Origin: an uncultured Collinsella sp.
GTDB lineage: Bacteria > Actinomycetota > Coriobacteriia > Coriobacteriales > Coriobacteriaceae
Assembly: GCA_900752425.1 (NCBI GenBank)
Contig: CAADVE010000004.1
Coordinates: 1 to 13,390, forward strand
Length of the DNA stretch: 13,390 bases
Direction of reading: 5' to 3'
Positions 5,999-12,810 of this stretch are shown here, piece by piece; the stretch's first letter is position 1, and every line of letters starts with the position of its first letter. The position numbers were made by a program, and so were the translations under genes. The notes under the pieces are model-generated. The model searched no databases. It had not been told where the DNA came from and saw only the letters and a program-made list of their open reading frames with translations.

Positions 5999-7411
5999 TT
6001 ATACCTCGTCGTCCTCGTGCAGACGGCGGCGGTAATCGGCGGCCCAGCCCTCAATGTTTACCTGGCGGGCACGACCCAGGCCAAGTGCGTCGGCCGGGAC
6101 CGGCTCCGGGATGACGGAGCCGGCGGCCACGAGCGCGCCGTCGCCGATCTGGGCGGGCGCGACCATCATGGTGTCGGAACCGATGAAGGCGTCCTTGCCG
6201 ATGACGGTCTTGTGCTTGTGAACGCCGTCGTAGTTGCAGGTGATGGAGCCCGCGCCCACGTTGACGCCGGAGCCCATGGTGGTGTCGCCGATGTAGGACA
6301 GGTGCGGCACCTTGGAGCCCTCGCCGATCGTGGACTTCTTGATCTCCACGTGCGTTCCGGCCTTGGATCCGTCGAGCATGTGGGTGCCCGGGCGCAGGTA
6401 GGCGCGTGGGCCGCAGTCGACGCCGTTCTCGATGACGGCCTCGATGGCGATAGTCTCATCGATGACGCAGCCGCTGCCGACGGTGGTGTCGGTGAGGCGG
6501 CTGTTGGGGCCAAGCTGGCACTCCTCGCCCACGGTGACGTGGCCGATCAGGTGCGTCTGCGGCCACACGACGGTGTCACGGCCGATAACGGCGTCGGGGC
6601 CGATCCAGGCCTGCGTGGGATCGATGAACGTGACGCCCTCGGCCATCCAGTGCTCGTTGATGCGGTCGCGCGCGATGGCGGTGAGCTGCGCGAGCTGAAT
6701 GCGGCTGTTGACGCCCAGGCCGTCGCGGTAGTCATCGCAGTGGAAGATGGAGACCGCCTGGCCGTGACCCTTGAGGATTTCGAGCATGTCGGGCAGGTAG
6801 TACTCGGATTGCGCGTTGTCGTTGCCGATCTCGTTGATATGGGCGGCGAGCTGCGCGCCGTCAAAGGCGTAGCAGCCGGCGTTGCACTCCAACAGCGTGG
6901 CGGCCTGCTCGGGCGTGCAGTCCTTCTGCTCGATGATGCGCTCGATCTGACCATCGGCGCCCAGCTTGATGCGGCCGTAGCCGAAGGGGTCGGGCGGGGT
7001 CATGGTCATGACGGTGCAGGCGAGCTCGCCGGTGGCGACGGTTTGCGCGAACTTGGCGACGGTGTCGGCGGTGATGAGCGGCAGGTCGCCGTTGAGCACC
7101 ACGACGGGGCCTTGCGCGATGCCGCAGGCCTCGAGCGCGACCTTCGCGGCGTGACCGGTGCCCAGGCGCTCGGTCTGCTCAACGCACTCGACCTTGGTGG
7201 CGCTGTTGGCGTAGGCGCCGTTGATGGGGGCCCGCCTCTCGTCGGCGGGGCTGCCGATGACGACCACGACGCGGCTGCAGCCGGCCTTGATGGTAGCGTC
7301 GACGATCCACTGGACCATGGGCTTGCCCAGGATCTTGTGCGAAACCTTGCAGTGGTTCGACTTCATGCGGGTGCCCTCGCCGGCGGCGAGGATAATTGCG
7401 GTTGCGTCCAT
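5999..7411 (-). CDS. glmU: Bifunctional GlmU (GlcNAc-1-P uridyltransferase / GlcN-1-P acetyltransferase)
   Basis: Carries out the last two steps to UDP-GlcNAc for peptidoglycan. 470 residues from ATG 7411, close to the family length of 450-460. The N-terminal nucleotidyltransferase has LAAGEGTRMKS (8-18), NGDLPL (107-112) and FGYGRI. The C-terminal left-handed beta-helix has hexapeptide repeats (about 265 onward), YLRPGTH (338-344), H370 in HLSYIGD as the likely acetyltransferase base, and ITCNYDG (390-396). The open frame extends 70 codons upstream, but that part has no family similarity, and AGGAGA lies 4 bases before ATG 7411, so I start there. The gene is divergent from the ECF transporter operon and is followed by its own terminator. 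Confidence 0.95.
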   Translation of the reverse strand: MDATAIILAAGEGTRMKSNHCKVSHKILGKPMVQWIVDATIKAGCSRVVVVIGSPADERRAPINGAYANSATKVECVEQTERLGTGHAAKVALEACGIAQGPVVVLNGDLPLITADTVAKFAQTVATGELACTVMTMTPPDPFGYGRIKLGADGQIERIIEQKDCTPEQAATLLECNAGCYAFDGAQLAAHINEIGNDNAQSEYYLPDMLEILKGHGQAVSIFHCDDYRDGLGVNSRIQLAQLTAIARDRINEHWMAEGVTFIDPTQAWIGPDAVIGRDTVVWPQTHLIGHVTVGEECQLGPNSRLTDTTVGSGCVIDETIAIEAVIENGVDCGPRAYLRPGTHMLDGSKAGTHVEIKKSTIGEGSKVPHLSYIGDTTMGSGVNVGAGSITCNYDGVHKHKTVIGKDAFIGSDTMMVAPAQIGDGALVAAGSVIPEPVPADALGLGRARQVNIEGWAADYRRRLHEDDEV

Positions 7412-7415
7412 GTGA

Positions 7416-7421
7416 TCTCCT
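7416..7421 (-). promoter_or_regulatory. Ribosome-binding site fixing the glmU start
   Basis: AGGAGA on the minus strand, 4 bases upstream of the ATG at 7411. It supports this start over an in-frame ATG 70 codons upstream whose extra peptide has no GlmU character. Confidence 0.75.
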
Positions 7422-7443
7422 GTTACGTTATAGAGACGTGTGT

Positions 7444-7471
7444 TTGGAAACGATACACGGCGCAATATGAT
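7444..7471 (+). promoter_or_regulatory. Candidate promoter of the ecfT-ecfAA-ecfS operon
   Basis: TTGGAA (7444-7449, 4/6 to the -35 consensus), a 16-bp spacer, and TATGAT (7466-7471, 5/6 to the -10 consensus) point to the plus-strand transporter genes. Predicted start is near 7478, leaving a leader of about 125 nt in which I recognise no riboswitch. Confidence 0.45.
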
Positions 7472-7604
7472 ACCGCAGGCATATGTTGAGCGCGTAACGA
7501 TTGATGCGTGAGGGCCGATGTCGGTGCCGCCGGCGTGACGTTTGTACTGCTTGCGTGCGGCGTTGGCGGTGCTGTGGAGCTGTCGTTTGAGCGAGGGGAC
7601 GGGG

Positions 7605-8498
7605 GTGCCCGTGGACAACATACAAGAGGAGTTTGGCGGCGAGCCCGTCGCGGCGTTCTCGATGTCGCATCCGGCTGTGCCGGCACTCTATATAGTGCTG
7701 ACGCTGGGGCTCACCATGTTCTCGATGCAGCCGGTGCTGATTGCGCTGTCACTTGCGGGCGGGCTGGCGTATGGATTTGCGACGCGTGGGGCTGCCCGCA
7801 CGCTGGGCGCACTCCGCTGGCAGTTGCCGGTGATTTTGATTATCGCGCTGGTCAATCCGCTGTTTAGCGCCTCGGGCTCGACGGAGCTGTTCCGTATTGG
7901 CATGCGCGCGGTGTATCTGGAAAGCATGGTATATGGCCTGTGCATGGGCGGGCTGTTTGTGGCGAGCGTGCTGTGGTTTGAGGCCGCGGCGTCGATGCTC
8001 GAATACGACAAGGTGCTCGCGCTGCTGGGCAATGCCGCACCGGTGATTGCGCTCATGATCTCGATGTGCATGAGGCTTATCCCGCAGTTTTTACGCCGCG
8101 GTCGTACGGTGCTGGCGGTGCAGGATGCGATTGATGTGCCGGGCCGCGCGCCCCCCGATCCCGGGCGATCGCGCCTGCGGGCGTCGAGCGTGTTGATGGG
8201 CTGGGGCATGGAAGATTCGCTGGAGCGCGCGGACGCGATGCGCTCGCGCGGGTGGGGTGCCGCGACGCGTCGTACGACGTATGCGCGGTATCGGCTGGGG
8301 CGCAGTGACGTTGCCGCGCTGGCCGGGCTCGTACTGTTTGGCGCTGCCGCGGTGGCGGTGGCGTGGACCGCGACGACGCAGTATTCGTTTTATCCGCAGC
8401 TCTCGGTGCCGGCGCCGTGGCCAGGCTATGTCGTGTACGCCGCCTGGATGGTGTTGCCTTGCGCGTTGCACGCGATTGATGAGAAGAGGTTTGGCTGA
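7605..8498 (+). CDS. ecfT: ECF transporter transmembrane component EcfT
   Basis: The T component that couples ATP hydrolysis to the substrate-binding S protein in energy-coupling-factor importers. From GTG 7605 it has 297 residues. Hydrophobic segments lie at about 24-58, 74-88, 108-128, 142-158, 236-256 and 273-290. The cytoplasmic coupling region has MRLIPQFLRRGRTVLAVQDA (156-175) and the family signature GMEDSLERADAMRSRGWG (201-218). Start choice: GAGGGGA lies 5 bases before GTG 7605; the longer TTG start at 7542 adds unlike sequence, and the ATG at residue 20 has no ribosome-binding site. The TGA shares one base with the ATG of the ATPase gene, indicating translational coupling. Confidence 0.88.
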   Translation: MPVDNIQEEFGGEPVAAFSMSHPAVPALYIVLTLGLTMFSMQPVLIALSLAGGLAYGFATRGAARTLGALRWQLPVILIIALVNPLFSASGSTELFRIGMRAVYLESMVYGLCMGGLFVASVLWFEAAASMLEYDKVLALLGNAAPVIALMISMCMRLIPQFLRRGRTVLAVQDAIDVPGRAPPDPGRSRLRASSVLMGWGMEDSLERADAMRSRGWGAATRRTTYARYRLGRSDVAALAGLVLFGAAAVAVAWTATTQYSFYPQLSVPAPWPGYVVYAAWMVLPCALHAIDEKRFG

Positions 8499-10141
8499 TG
8501 GCTCGGTTGGATAGGAGCTCGGCGGCGGGTGTGGCATATGGCTCGGCCGCGCCGGCGATTGAGGTGCGGAGCCTGAGCTTTGCCTACCCCGATGCTGATG
8601 CTGCGGTGCTCGAGGGGCTCGACTGGTCTGTTCCCCAAGGTGCATTTGCGCTGCTTGTTGGCGGTACCGGATCGGGTAAGTCGACGCTGCTGTCGCTGCT
8701 CAAGCCCGAGATCGCTCCAGCGGGCGAGCGCACTGGCGAACTGCGCGTGCTGGGCGAGAACGTTGCCGACATGGACGTGCGGGTATCGGCGGAGCGCGTG
8801 GGTTATGTGTTTCAGGATCCCGAGAACCAGATTGTGTGCGAGACCGTGTGGCACGAGATGGCGTTTGGCCTAGAGAATCTGGGTGTGTCGCGCGACGAGA
8901 TGCGCCGCCGTGTTGCCGAGACCAGCTATTTCTTTGGTCTGGAGGACTGGCTTCACCGCGATACTGACACGCTTTCGGGTGGTCGCAAGCAGCTGCTGCC
9001 GCTTGCCGCCGTCCTGGCGCTGCGTCCGCGTGTGCTGCTGCTCGACGAGCCCACGTCTCAGCTCGATCCCGTTGCCGAGAAGAATTTCCTGCACGCGCTG
9101 TTTCGTGTGAACCGCGAGCTGGGCTGCACGGTTGTTGTGGCGACGCATCAGCCGCGCCCAATGCTCGAATACGCGACGTGTGCGTACCGGATTGAGGGCG
9201 GTCGCGTGCGCGAGGTGGCGGATATGGCTTCTTTGGGACGCCGAGAGTCGCTGTTTTCCGATGACACGTTGGGGTGGGGTGCCATCCGATGTGCAAAAAA
9301 CGGAGTATTCAGCAGGCGTGAGGACAATTTGGGCTCTCTGGAGCCGCCCGGGGGCGTATCGAGCGCGAAAAAAAGTTTGGAATTGGACAAATCGTCCGAA
9401 TTTGTGGCGCAAACGTCGCTCGAGAACGGCTTGGAAGCCTTCTCGCGCACGGATGGAAGCAGAATACTCCAAAAAATGCACGCTGGGTCGGCTACCACCC
9501 TGTCGGAAGGTTGGTTTCGCTACGATCGAGCGTCCGGCTGGGTGTTGCGTGGGCTCGATGCGTCGTTTTCGGCCGGTGCGGTGCATGCGATCGTGGGCGG
9601 CAACGGATGCGGTAAGTCGACGATGCTCTCGGTGCTGGCGAAGACCGCCAAGCTGCAGCGCGGCCGCATGGTGCGCGGAGCGGCCTCGGCGGCGTTGCTG
9701 CCTCAGAATCCCAAAGCATTGCTGGTTGCCGAGACGGTGTGCGACGAGCTGATGGAATGGGCTTCAGCCTGCGGATATGACGAGACCGTGGCGCGGGAGC
9801 GCGCGGCGAGCTTGGGGCTGGACGGCCTGGAGACGCGCCACCCCTACGACCTCTCGGGCGGACAGCGCCAGCTGCTCGCACTGGCAAAGCTGCTGCTGAT
9901 CGGCCCCGAGCTGCTGCTGCTTGACGAGCCCACGAAGGGCTTGGACCTGGAGAGTCGCCGCACCATCGTCCGCGCCCTGCGTGACCATGCGAAGGCTGGC
10001 GGCACCGTCATCATGGCTACGCACGATTTGGACTTTGCCGAGCAGGTAGCCGACGACGTCGCCATGATGTTTGACGGCGAGATTGCCTGCATGGAGCCGC
10101 CGGCCGACTTCTTTGCCGACAACGTGTTCTATAGGGCGTGA
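8498..10141 (+). CDS. ecfA: Fused double ATPase of ECF transporter (EcfA1-EcfA2)
   Basis: 547 residues with two complete ABC ATPase domains. Domain 1: Walker A GGTGSGKST (55-63), Q106, signature LSGGRKQ (159-165), Walker B VLLLDEP (179-185), switch H217. Domain 2: GGNGCGKST (367-375), Q403, LSGGQRQ (452-458), LLLLDEPT (472-479), H509. The first signature has Arg where the canonical LSGGQ has Gln. Both nucleotide sites look catalytically intact, so one chain can supply the heterodimer. The linker (about 260-335) is long and polar; residues 265-328 come from DNA with unusual AAA, ATA and TTG codons, bounded by imperfect inverted repeats, probably a captured palindromic element. The gene overlaps ecfT by one base and is followed 4 bases later by ecfS. 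Confidence 0.93.
   Translation: MARLDRSSAAGVAYGSAAPAIEVRSLSFAYPDADAAVLEGLDWSVPQGAFALLVGGTGSGKSTLLSLLKPEIAPAGERTGELRVLGENVADMDVRVSAERVGYVFQDPENQIVCETVWHEMAFGLENLGVSRDEMRRRVAETSYFFGLEDWLHRDTDTLSGGRKQLLPLAAVLALRPRVLLLDEPTSQLDPVAEKNFLHALFRVNRELGCTVVVATHQPRPMLEYATCAYRIEGGRVREVADMASLGRRESLFSDDTLGWGAIRCAKNGVFSRREDNLGSLEPPGGVSSAKKSLELDKSSEFVAQTSLENGLEAFSRTDGSRILQKMHAGSATTLSEGWFRYDRASGWVLRGLDASFSAGAVHAIVGGNGCGKSTMLSVLAKTAKLQRGRMVRGAASAALLPQNPKALLVAETVCDELMEWASACGYDETVARERAASLGLDGLETRHPYDLSGGQRQLLALAKLLLIGPELLLLDEPTKGLDLESRRTIVRALRDHAKAGGTVIMATHDLDFAEQVADDVAMMFDGEIACMEPPADFFADNVFYRA
9291..9481. repeat. Palindromic element captured in the ecfA linker
   Basis: GTGCAAAAAACGGAGTATTC begins at 9291, and a partial reverse complement ending in TCCAAAAAATGCAC closes at 9481. 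Aligned over 23 nt the arms match at 16 positions, including GTGCA and the core GGAGTATTC. Inside are further dyads: GGCTC/GAGCC (9332-9345) and AATTGGAC with GTCC-G-AATT (9381-9402). The segment adds residues 265-328 between two ATPase domains, keeps the frame, and differs in codon use from its surroundings. I infer insertion of a dispersed palindrome, or expansion from one. No transposase is encoded. Confidence 0.55.
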
Positions 10142-10145
10142 TGGG

Positions 10146-10859
10146 ATGACGGACTGTCGTTTCTCGCGTTTGCTTGCAAAACTGGAGATCCCGCTGTTGT
10201 TGGCGGTGCCGGCGGTGATGGCTGCCGCGTTGCTGGCGGGTGTTGAGCAGGCAGCGTTGGCCATGCTGGTTGTGGTGGCGTTGGTGCTTGCGCTGTTCTT
10301 TGCGGGTTACGAGGCATCTCGTCCGGGTTTGCGCCAGATTATGCCCACACTGGTGCTGGCGGCGCTGGCCGCGGCGGGGCGCATCCTGTTCGGACCCATT
10401 CCCGATTTTAAGCCGGTGAGCGCCATCGCCATTATCGCGGGGGCGACGCTTGGTCGCCGCAATGGTTTTATGGTTGGCGCGCTGGCGGCGCTGACCAGCA
10501 ATTTCTTTTTTGGACAGGGCATGTGGACGCCATGGCAGATGTATGCCTGGGGCCTGGTTGGTTATGTTGGCGGCGCGCTGGCGCATGCGGGTGCGTTCGA
10601 CCGTGCGGATGGAACCGTGCGCATGCCGGCACTGATGGCGTACGGCTTTGCATCGGGCCTGCTCTACGGCGTGGTGATCAACGCCTACGACATCATTGGT
10701 TTTGTACAGCCGCTTACTTGGGCAGGTGCCGTGGCACGTCTTGCCACCGCCGTGCCGTTCGATATCACGCACGGACTCGCGACCTGCGTGTTTTTGGCCG
10801 CCTTGTACAAGCCCTGGTGCCGTCGCATTAACCGTGTCGTCGTGAAATACGGGCTGTAA
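10146..10859 (+). CDS. ECF transporter substrate-binding S component, substrate unknown
   Basis: 237 residues, mostly hydrophobic, with about six membrane segments (near 13-32, 37-54, 66-80, 90-120, 132-147 and 163-222), as expected of an S component. A conserved-looking stretch runs IPDFKPVSAIAII (85-97) through LGRRNGFMVGALAALTSNFF (102-121) to GQGMWTPWQMYAWG (123-136). I recall this motif from S components of gut anaerobes grouped near predicted cobalamin-related importers, but cannot confirm the substrate. The neighbours are the matching T and double-A components, so this is a dedicated (group I) ECF system. ATG 10146 is used; it follows the ATPase stop by 4 bases with only a weak GGG upstream, suggesting coupling by termination-reinitiation. 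Confidence 0.8.
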   Translation: MTDCRFSRLLAKLEIPLLLAVPAVMAAALLAGVEQAALAMLVVVALVLALFFAGYEASRPGLRQIMPTLVLAALAAAGRILFGPIPDFKPVSAIAIIAGATLGRRNGFMVGALAALTSNFFFGQGMWTPWQMYAWGLVGYVGGALAHAGAFDRADGTVRMPALMAYGFASGLLYGVVINAYDIIGFVQPLTWAGAVARLATAVPFDITHGLATCVFLAALYKPWCRRINRVVVKYGL

Positions 10860-10883
10860 GGCATTTCGCGTTTCCTCACGAAC

Positions 10884-10946
10884 TTGCGGTGGAATAGTTC
10901 TCGTTTTTGGCTATTTGCTGCCCAAACAGGAACTATTCCACCGCAA
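10884..10946. repeat. 17-bp perfect inverted repeat after ecfS
   Basis: TTGCGGTGGAATAGTTC (10884-10900) is the exact reverse complement of 10930-10946, with a 29-nt centre in which TTTGG and CCAAA can also pair. It lies in the convergent gap between ecfS and exoA. It lacks a clear U-tract. It is unrelated to the other repeats here and looks like another dispersed palindrome. Confidence 0.8.
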
Positions 10947-10950
10947 CTTA

Positions 10951-10994
10951 TGGGGGGAGAGGGGTCACATGATCTGTTTTCCTCTGTCCCCCCA
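10951..10994. terminator. Second hairpin in the ecfS-exoA gap
   Basis: TGGGGGGAGAGG (10951-10962) pairs with CCTCTGTCCCCCCA (10981-10994) with a 2-nt bulge. It lies 14 bases beyond the exoA stop on its downstream side. No strong T-run follows on either strand, so termination is a guess; it could also be part of the repeat at 10884-10946. Confidence 0.4.
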
Positions 10995-11008
10995 GGAATT
11001 ACTTGGGG

Positions 11009-11827
11009 CTAGAGCTCTAGCGTGAGGGTGACGGGGCAGTGGTCGCTGCCAAAGATGTCGCCGCGGATGCCGGTGTCGCGTACGTTGTCGGCGATTGCGT
11101 CGCTTACTAGGAAGTAGTCGATGCGCCAGCCGGCGTTGTTCTTGCGGGCATTAAAGCGATAGCTCCACCAGCTGTAGACGCCCTCGACGTCCGGATTTGC
11201 CGCGCGCCAGGTATCGGTAAAGCCGGCGTTGAGCAGCTCGGTAAACTTGCCGCGTTCTTCGTCCGAAAAGCCGGCGTTGCCGCGGTTGGACTTGGGGTTC
11301 TTAAGGTCGATCTCCTCGTGCGCCACGTTAAAGTCGCCGCAGGTCACGACGGGTTTGCCACTCTCGCGCTCAAGCGCGCTCAAAAAGCCGCGATAGGCAT
11401 CATCCCAGGCCATGCGTACATCGATGCGCGCGAGCTCATTTTGGGCGTTGGGCGTGTAGACATCCACGAACCAAAACTTGTCGAACTCGAGCGCGCAGAC
11501 GCGGCCCTCGGTTGCGGCTTGGGCGACGAGCTCGGCCGCCTCGCCCTCGCCGGCGTAGGGTAGCAGCGCGTCGGCGTGCAGCACGCGCAGCGGTTCCTGG
11601 CGGCTAAAGACCGCAGTGCCCGAATAGCCTTTACGCTCGGCGTAGCTCCAGGTTTGGTGATAGCCGGGCAGGTCAATATCGACCTGACCCTCTTGCAGCT
11701 TGGTCTCCTGCAGCGCCAAGATGTCGACGTCGAGTTCTTGCGCGATCTGAATAAAGCTCGGGTCCTTTTTGAGCACGGCGCGCAGGCCGTTAACGTTCCA
11801 CGAGGCAAAGGTGTAAGTCTGAGGCAT
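11009..11827 (-). CDS. exoA: Exonuclease III-type AP endonuclease
   Basis: Mg2+-dependent endonuclease/exonuclease of the ExoA/XthA/APE1 family, cutting at abasic sites in base-excision repair. 272 residues, a little over the usual 250-265 because of an Ala/Glu-rich insert around 92-108. Active-site set intact: WNVNG (N11, N13), E41 in LQETK, Y124 in VYTPN, GDFNVAHEEIDL (D165, N167), SWWSYR (219-224), WRIDYFLVS (D237), and the terminal GSDHCPV (D262, H263). ATG 11827 has AAAGGACA just upstream. Single-gene unit, convergent with ecfS and divergent from the sirtuin gene. Confidence 0.93.
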   Translation of the reverse strand: MPQTYTFASWNVNGLRAVLKKDPSFIQIAQELDVDILALQETKLQEGQVDIDLPGYHQTWSYAERKGYSGTAVFSRQEPLRVLHADALLPYAGEGEAAELVAQAATEGRVCALEFDKFWFVDVYTPNAQNELARIDVRMAWDDAYRGFLSALERESGKPVVTCGDFNVAHEEIDLKNPKSNRGNAGFSDEERGKFTELLNAGFTDTWRAANPDVEGVYSWWSYRFNARKNNAGWRIDYFLVSDAIADNVRDTGIRGDIFGSDHCPVTLTLEL

Positions 11828-11962
11828 GGTGTCCTTTCGACGGGGTTGGCAGGCTTAAGATTAACGCAACAGGGGCGGGGTGGGCTCCGCGCATGCTGAC
11901 TCAAAGGCCGCATGCTGGGACGTCGCCCAACGCTGCCCGACTAACAAGGACGGAGGACTCAT

Positions 11963-12715
11963 ATGACGCAGGCAATATCGGACCCCAGGCAGGCCTCCGC
12001 CGCGCTGGCGGATCTGTTTGACACCCACAAGCGCGTGGTCTTCTTTGGCGGCGCTGGTGTTTCCACGGCAAGTGGCATCCCCGATTTCCGCAGTGTGGAC
12101 GGCCTGTATCACCAGCAGTTTGCCTATCCGCCCGAGACCATGCTCTCGCATAGCTTTTACGAGGCGCATCCGGCCGAGTTCTTCGACTTCTACCGCACCA
12201 AGATGATTGCGCTTGGCGCCAAGCCCAACCGCTGCCACACCAGGCTGGCCGAGCTGGAGCGCGCCGGCAAGCTTGATGCCGTGGTGACGCAAAATATCGA
12301 CGGCCTGCATCAGATGGCCGGCTCGCAGCGCGTGTTCGAGCTGCATGGCTCGGTCCACCGCAATGTCTGCCAGACGTGCGGCGCAGTCTACAGCGCCGAA
12401 TGGATTTGCTCGCGCGAGCACGAGGACGCCGCGGGCGTGCCCGTGTGTCCTGCGTGCGGCGGGCGCATTAAGCCCGATGTGGTGCTCTACGAAGAGCCGC
12501 TCGACGAGCATGTGTTGACCGGTGCCGTTGCCGCCATCGCCGCGGCCGATGCCCTCATCGTGGGCGGGACCTCGCTCGTGGTGTATCCGGCGGCGGGCCT
12601 TACGCGTTACTTTACCGGCGATACGCTGGCCATTTGCAACCTTGCTCCCACCGATCAGGATGCAAATGCCGACCTGCTGATTTCTTGCGACATCGCGGCC
12701 GCGTTTGCGTTCTAG
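11963..12715 (+). CDS. cobB: Sirtuin family NAD-dependent protein deacylase
   Basis: Removes acyl groups from protein lysines using NAD. 250 residues, standard for bacterial sirtuins. Motifs: GAGVSTASGIPDFRS (30-44), TQNIDGLH (109-116), catalytic H128 in FELHGSV, zinc ligands C136-x2-C139 and C162-x2-C165, KPDVVLYEEPL (170-180), and GTSLVVYPAAGL (202-213). The region after the first motif has FYRTKMI rather than the YxxR pair of class III desuccinylases, so simple deacetylation (class U-like) is the better guess. The start ATG follows GGACGGAGGAC. No acetyl-CoA synthetase or acetyltransferase lies nearby, so the target is unknown. The gene symbol is by family only. Confidence 0.92.
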   Translation: MTQAISDPRQASAALADLFDTHKRVVFFGGAGVSTASGIPDFRSVDGLYHQQFAYPPETMLSHSFYEAHPAEFFDFYRTKMIALGAKPNRCHTRLAELERAGKLDAVVTQNIDGLHQMAGSQRVFELHGSVHRNVCQTCGAVYSAEWICSREHEDAAGVPVCPACGGRIKPDVVLYEEPLDEHVLTGAVAAIAAADALIVGGTSLVVYPAAGLTRYFTGDTLAICNLAPTDQDANADLLISCDIAAAFAF

Positions 12716-12729
12716 CCCGCGCGCGCGGA

Positions 12730-12735
12730 TACAAT
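12730..12735 (+). promoter_or_regulatory. Possible -10 box of folP
   Basis: TACAAT (5/6 to consensus) about 75 bases before the folP ATG, just after the sirtuin stop. TTGCGT lies 19 bp upstream as a weak -35, inside the end of the sirtuin gene. It suggests folP may be transcribed on its own. Confidence 0.35.
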
Positions 12736-12760
12736 AGAAAGACTGAGTGCAAAGCGACCC

Positions 12761-12788
12761 CGCCGCCAGCTCCCCAAGCTCGGCGGCG
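12761..12788 (+). promoter_or_regulatory. Leader hairpin before folP
   Basis: CGCCGCC (12761-12767) pairs with GGCGGCG (12782-12788), with AGCT/AGCT extending the stem inward. It is followed by TGGGCATTTT and then the AGGAGG ribosome-binding site. It could be a terminator for upstream transcripts or an attenuator; the T-run is short. Confidence 0.4.
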
Positions 12789-12810
12789 TGGGCATTTTAG
12801 GAGGATGTTC

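Noticed and set aside
7421..7438. TGTTAC...AGAGAC near glmU as a seventh copy of the 15-mer
   Set aside because: Only the ends match, the middle differs and length is off by one; no partner arm nearby.
5984..7489. 501-codon plus-strand open frame opposite glmU
   Set aside because: It is the antisense shadow of a certain gene in GC-rich DNA; composition is Gly/Val/Asp/Ala-rich with no recognisable domain.
7478..7604. Riboswitch in the ecfT leader
   Set aside because: I see no conserved cobalamin, TPP or FMN core; only general GC-rich pairing.
7412..7621. N-terminal extension of GlmU by 70 residues
   Set aside because: The extra peptide has no GlmU similarity, and AGGAGA sits correctly before ATG 7411.
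12716..12730. CG-alternating run after the sirtuin stop as a special element
   Set aside because: Only about ten bases of GC alternation, common in DNA of this composition.
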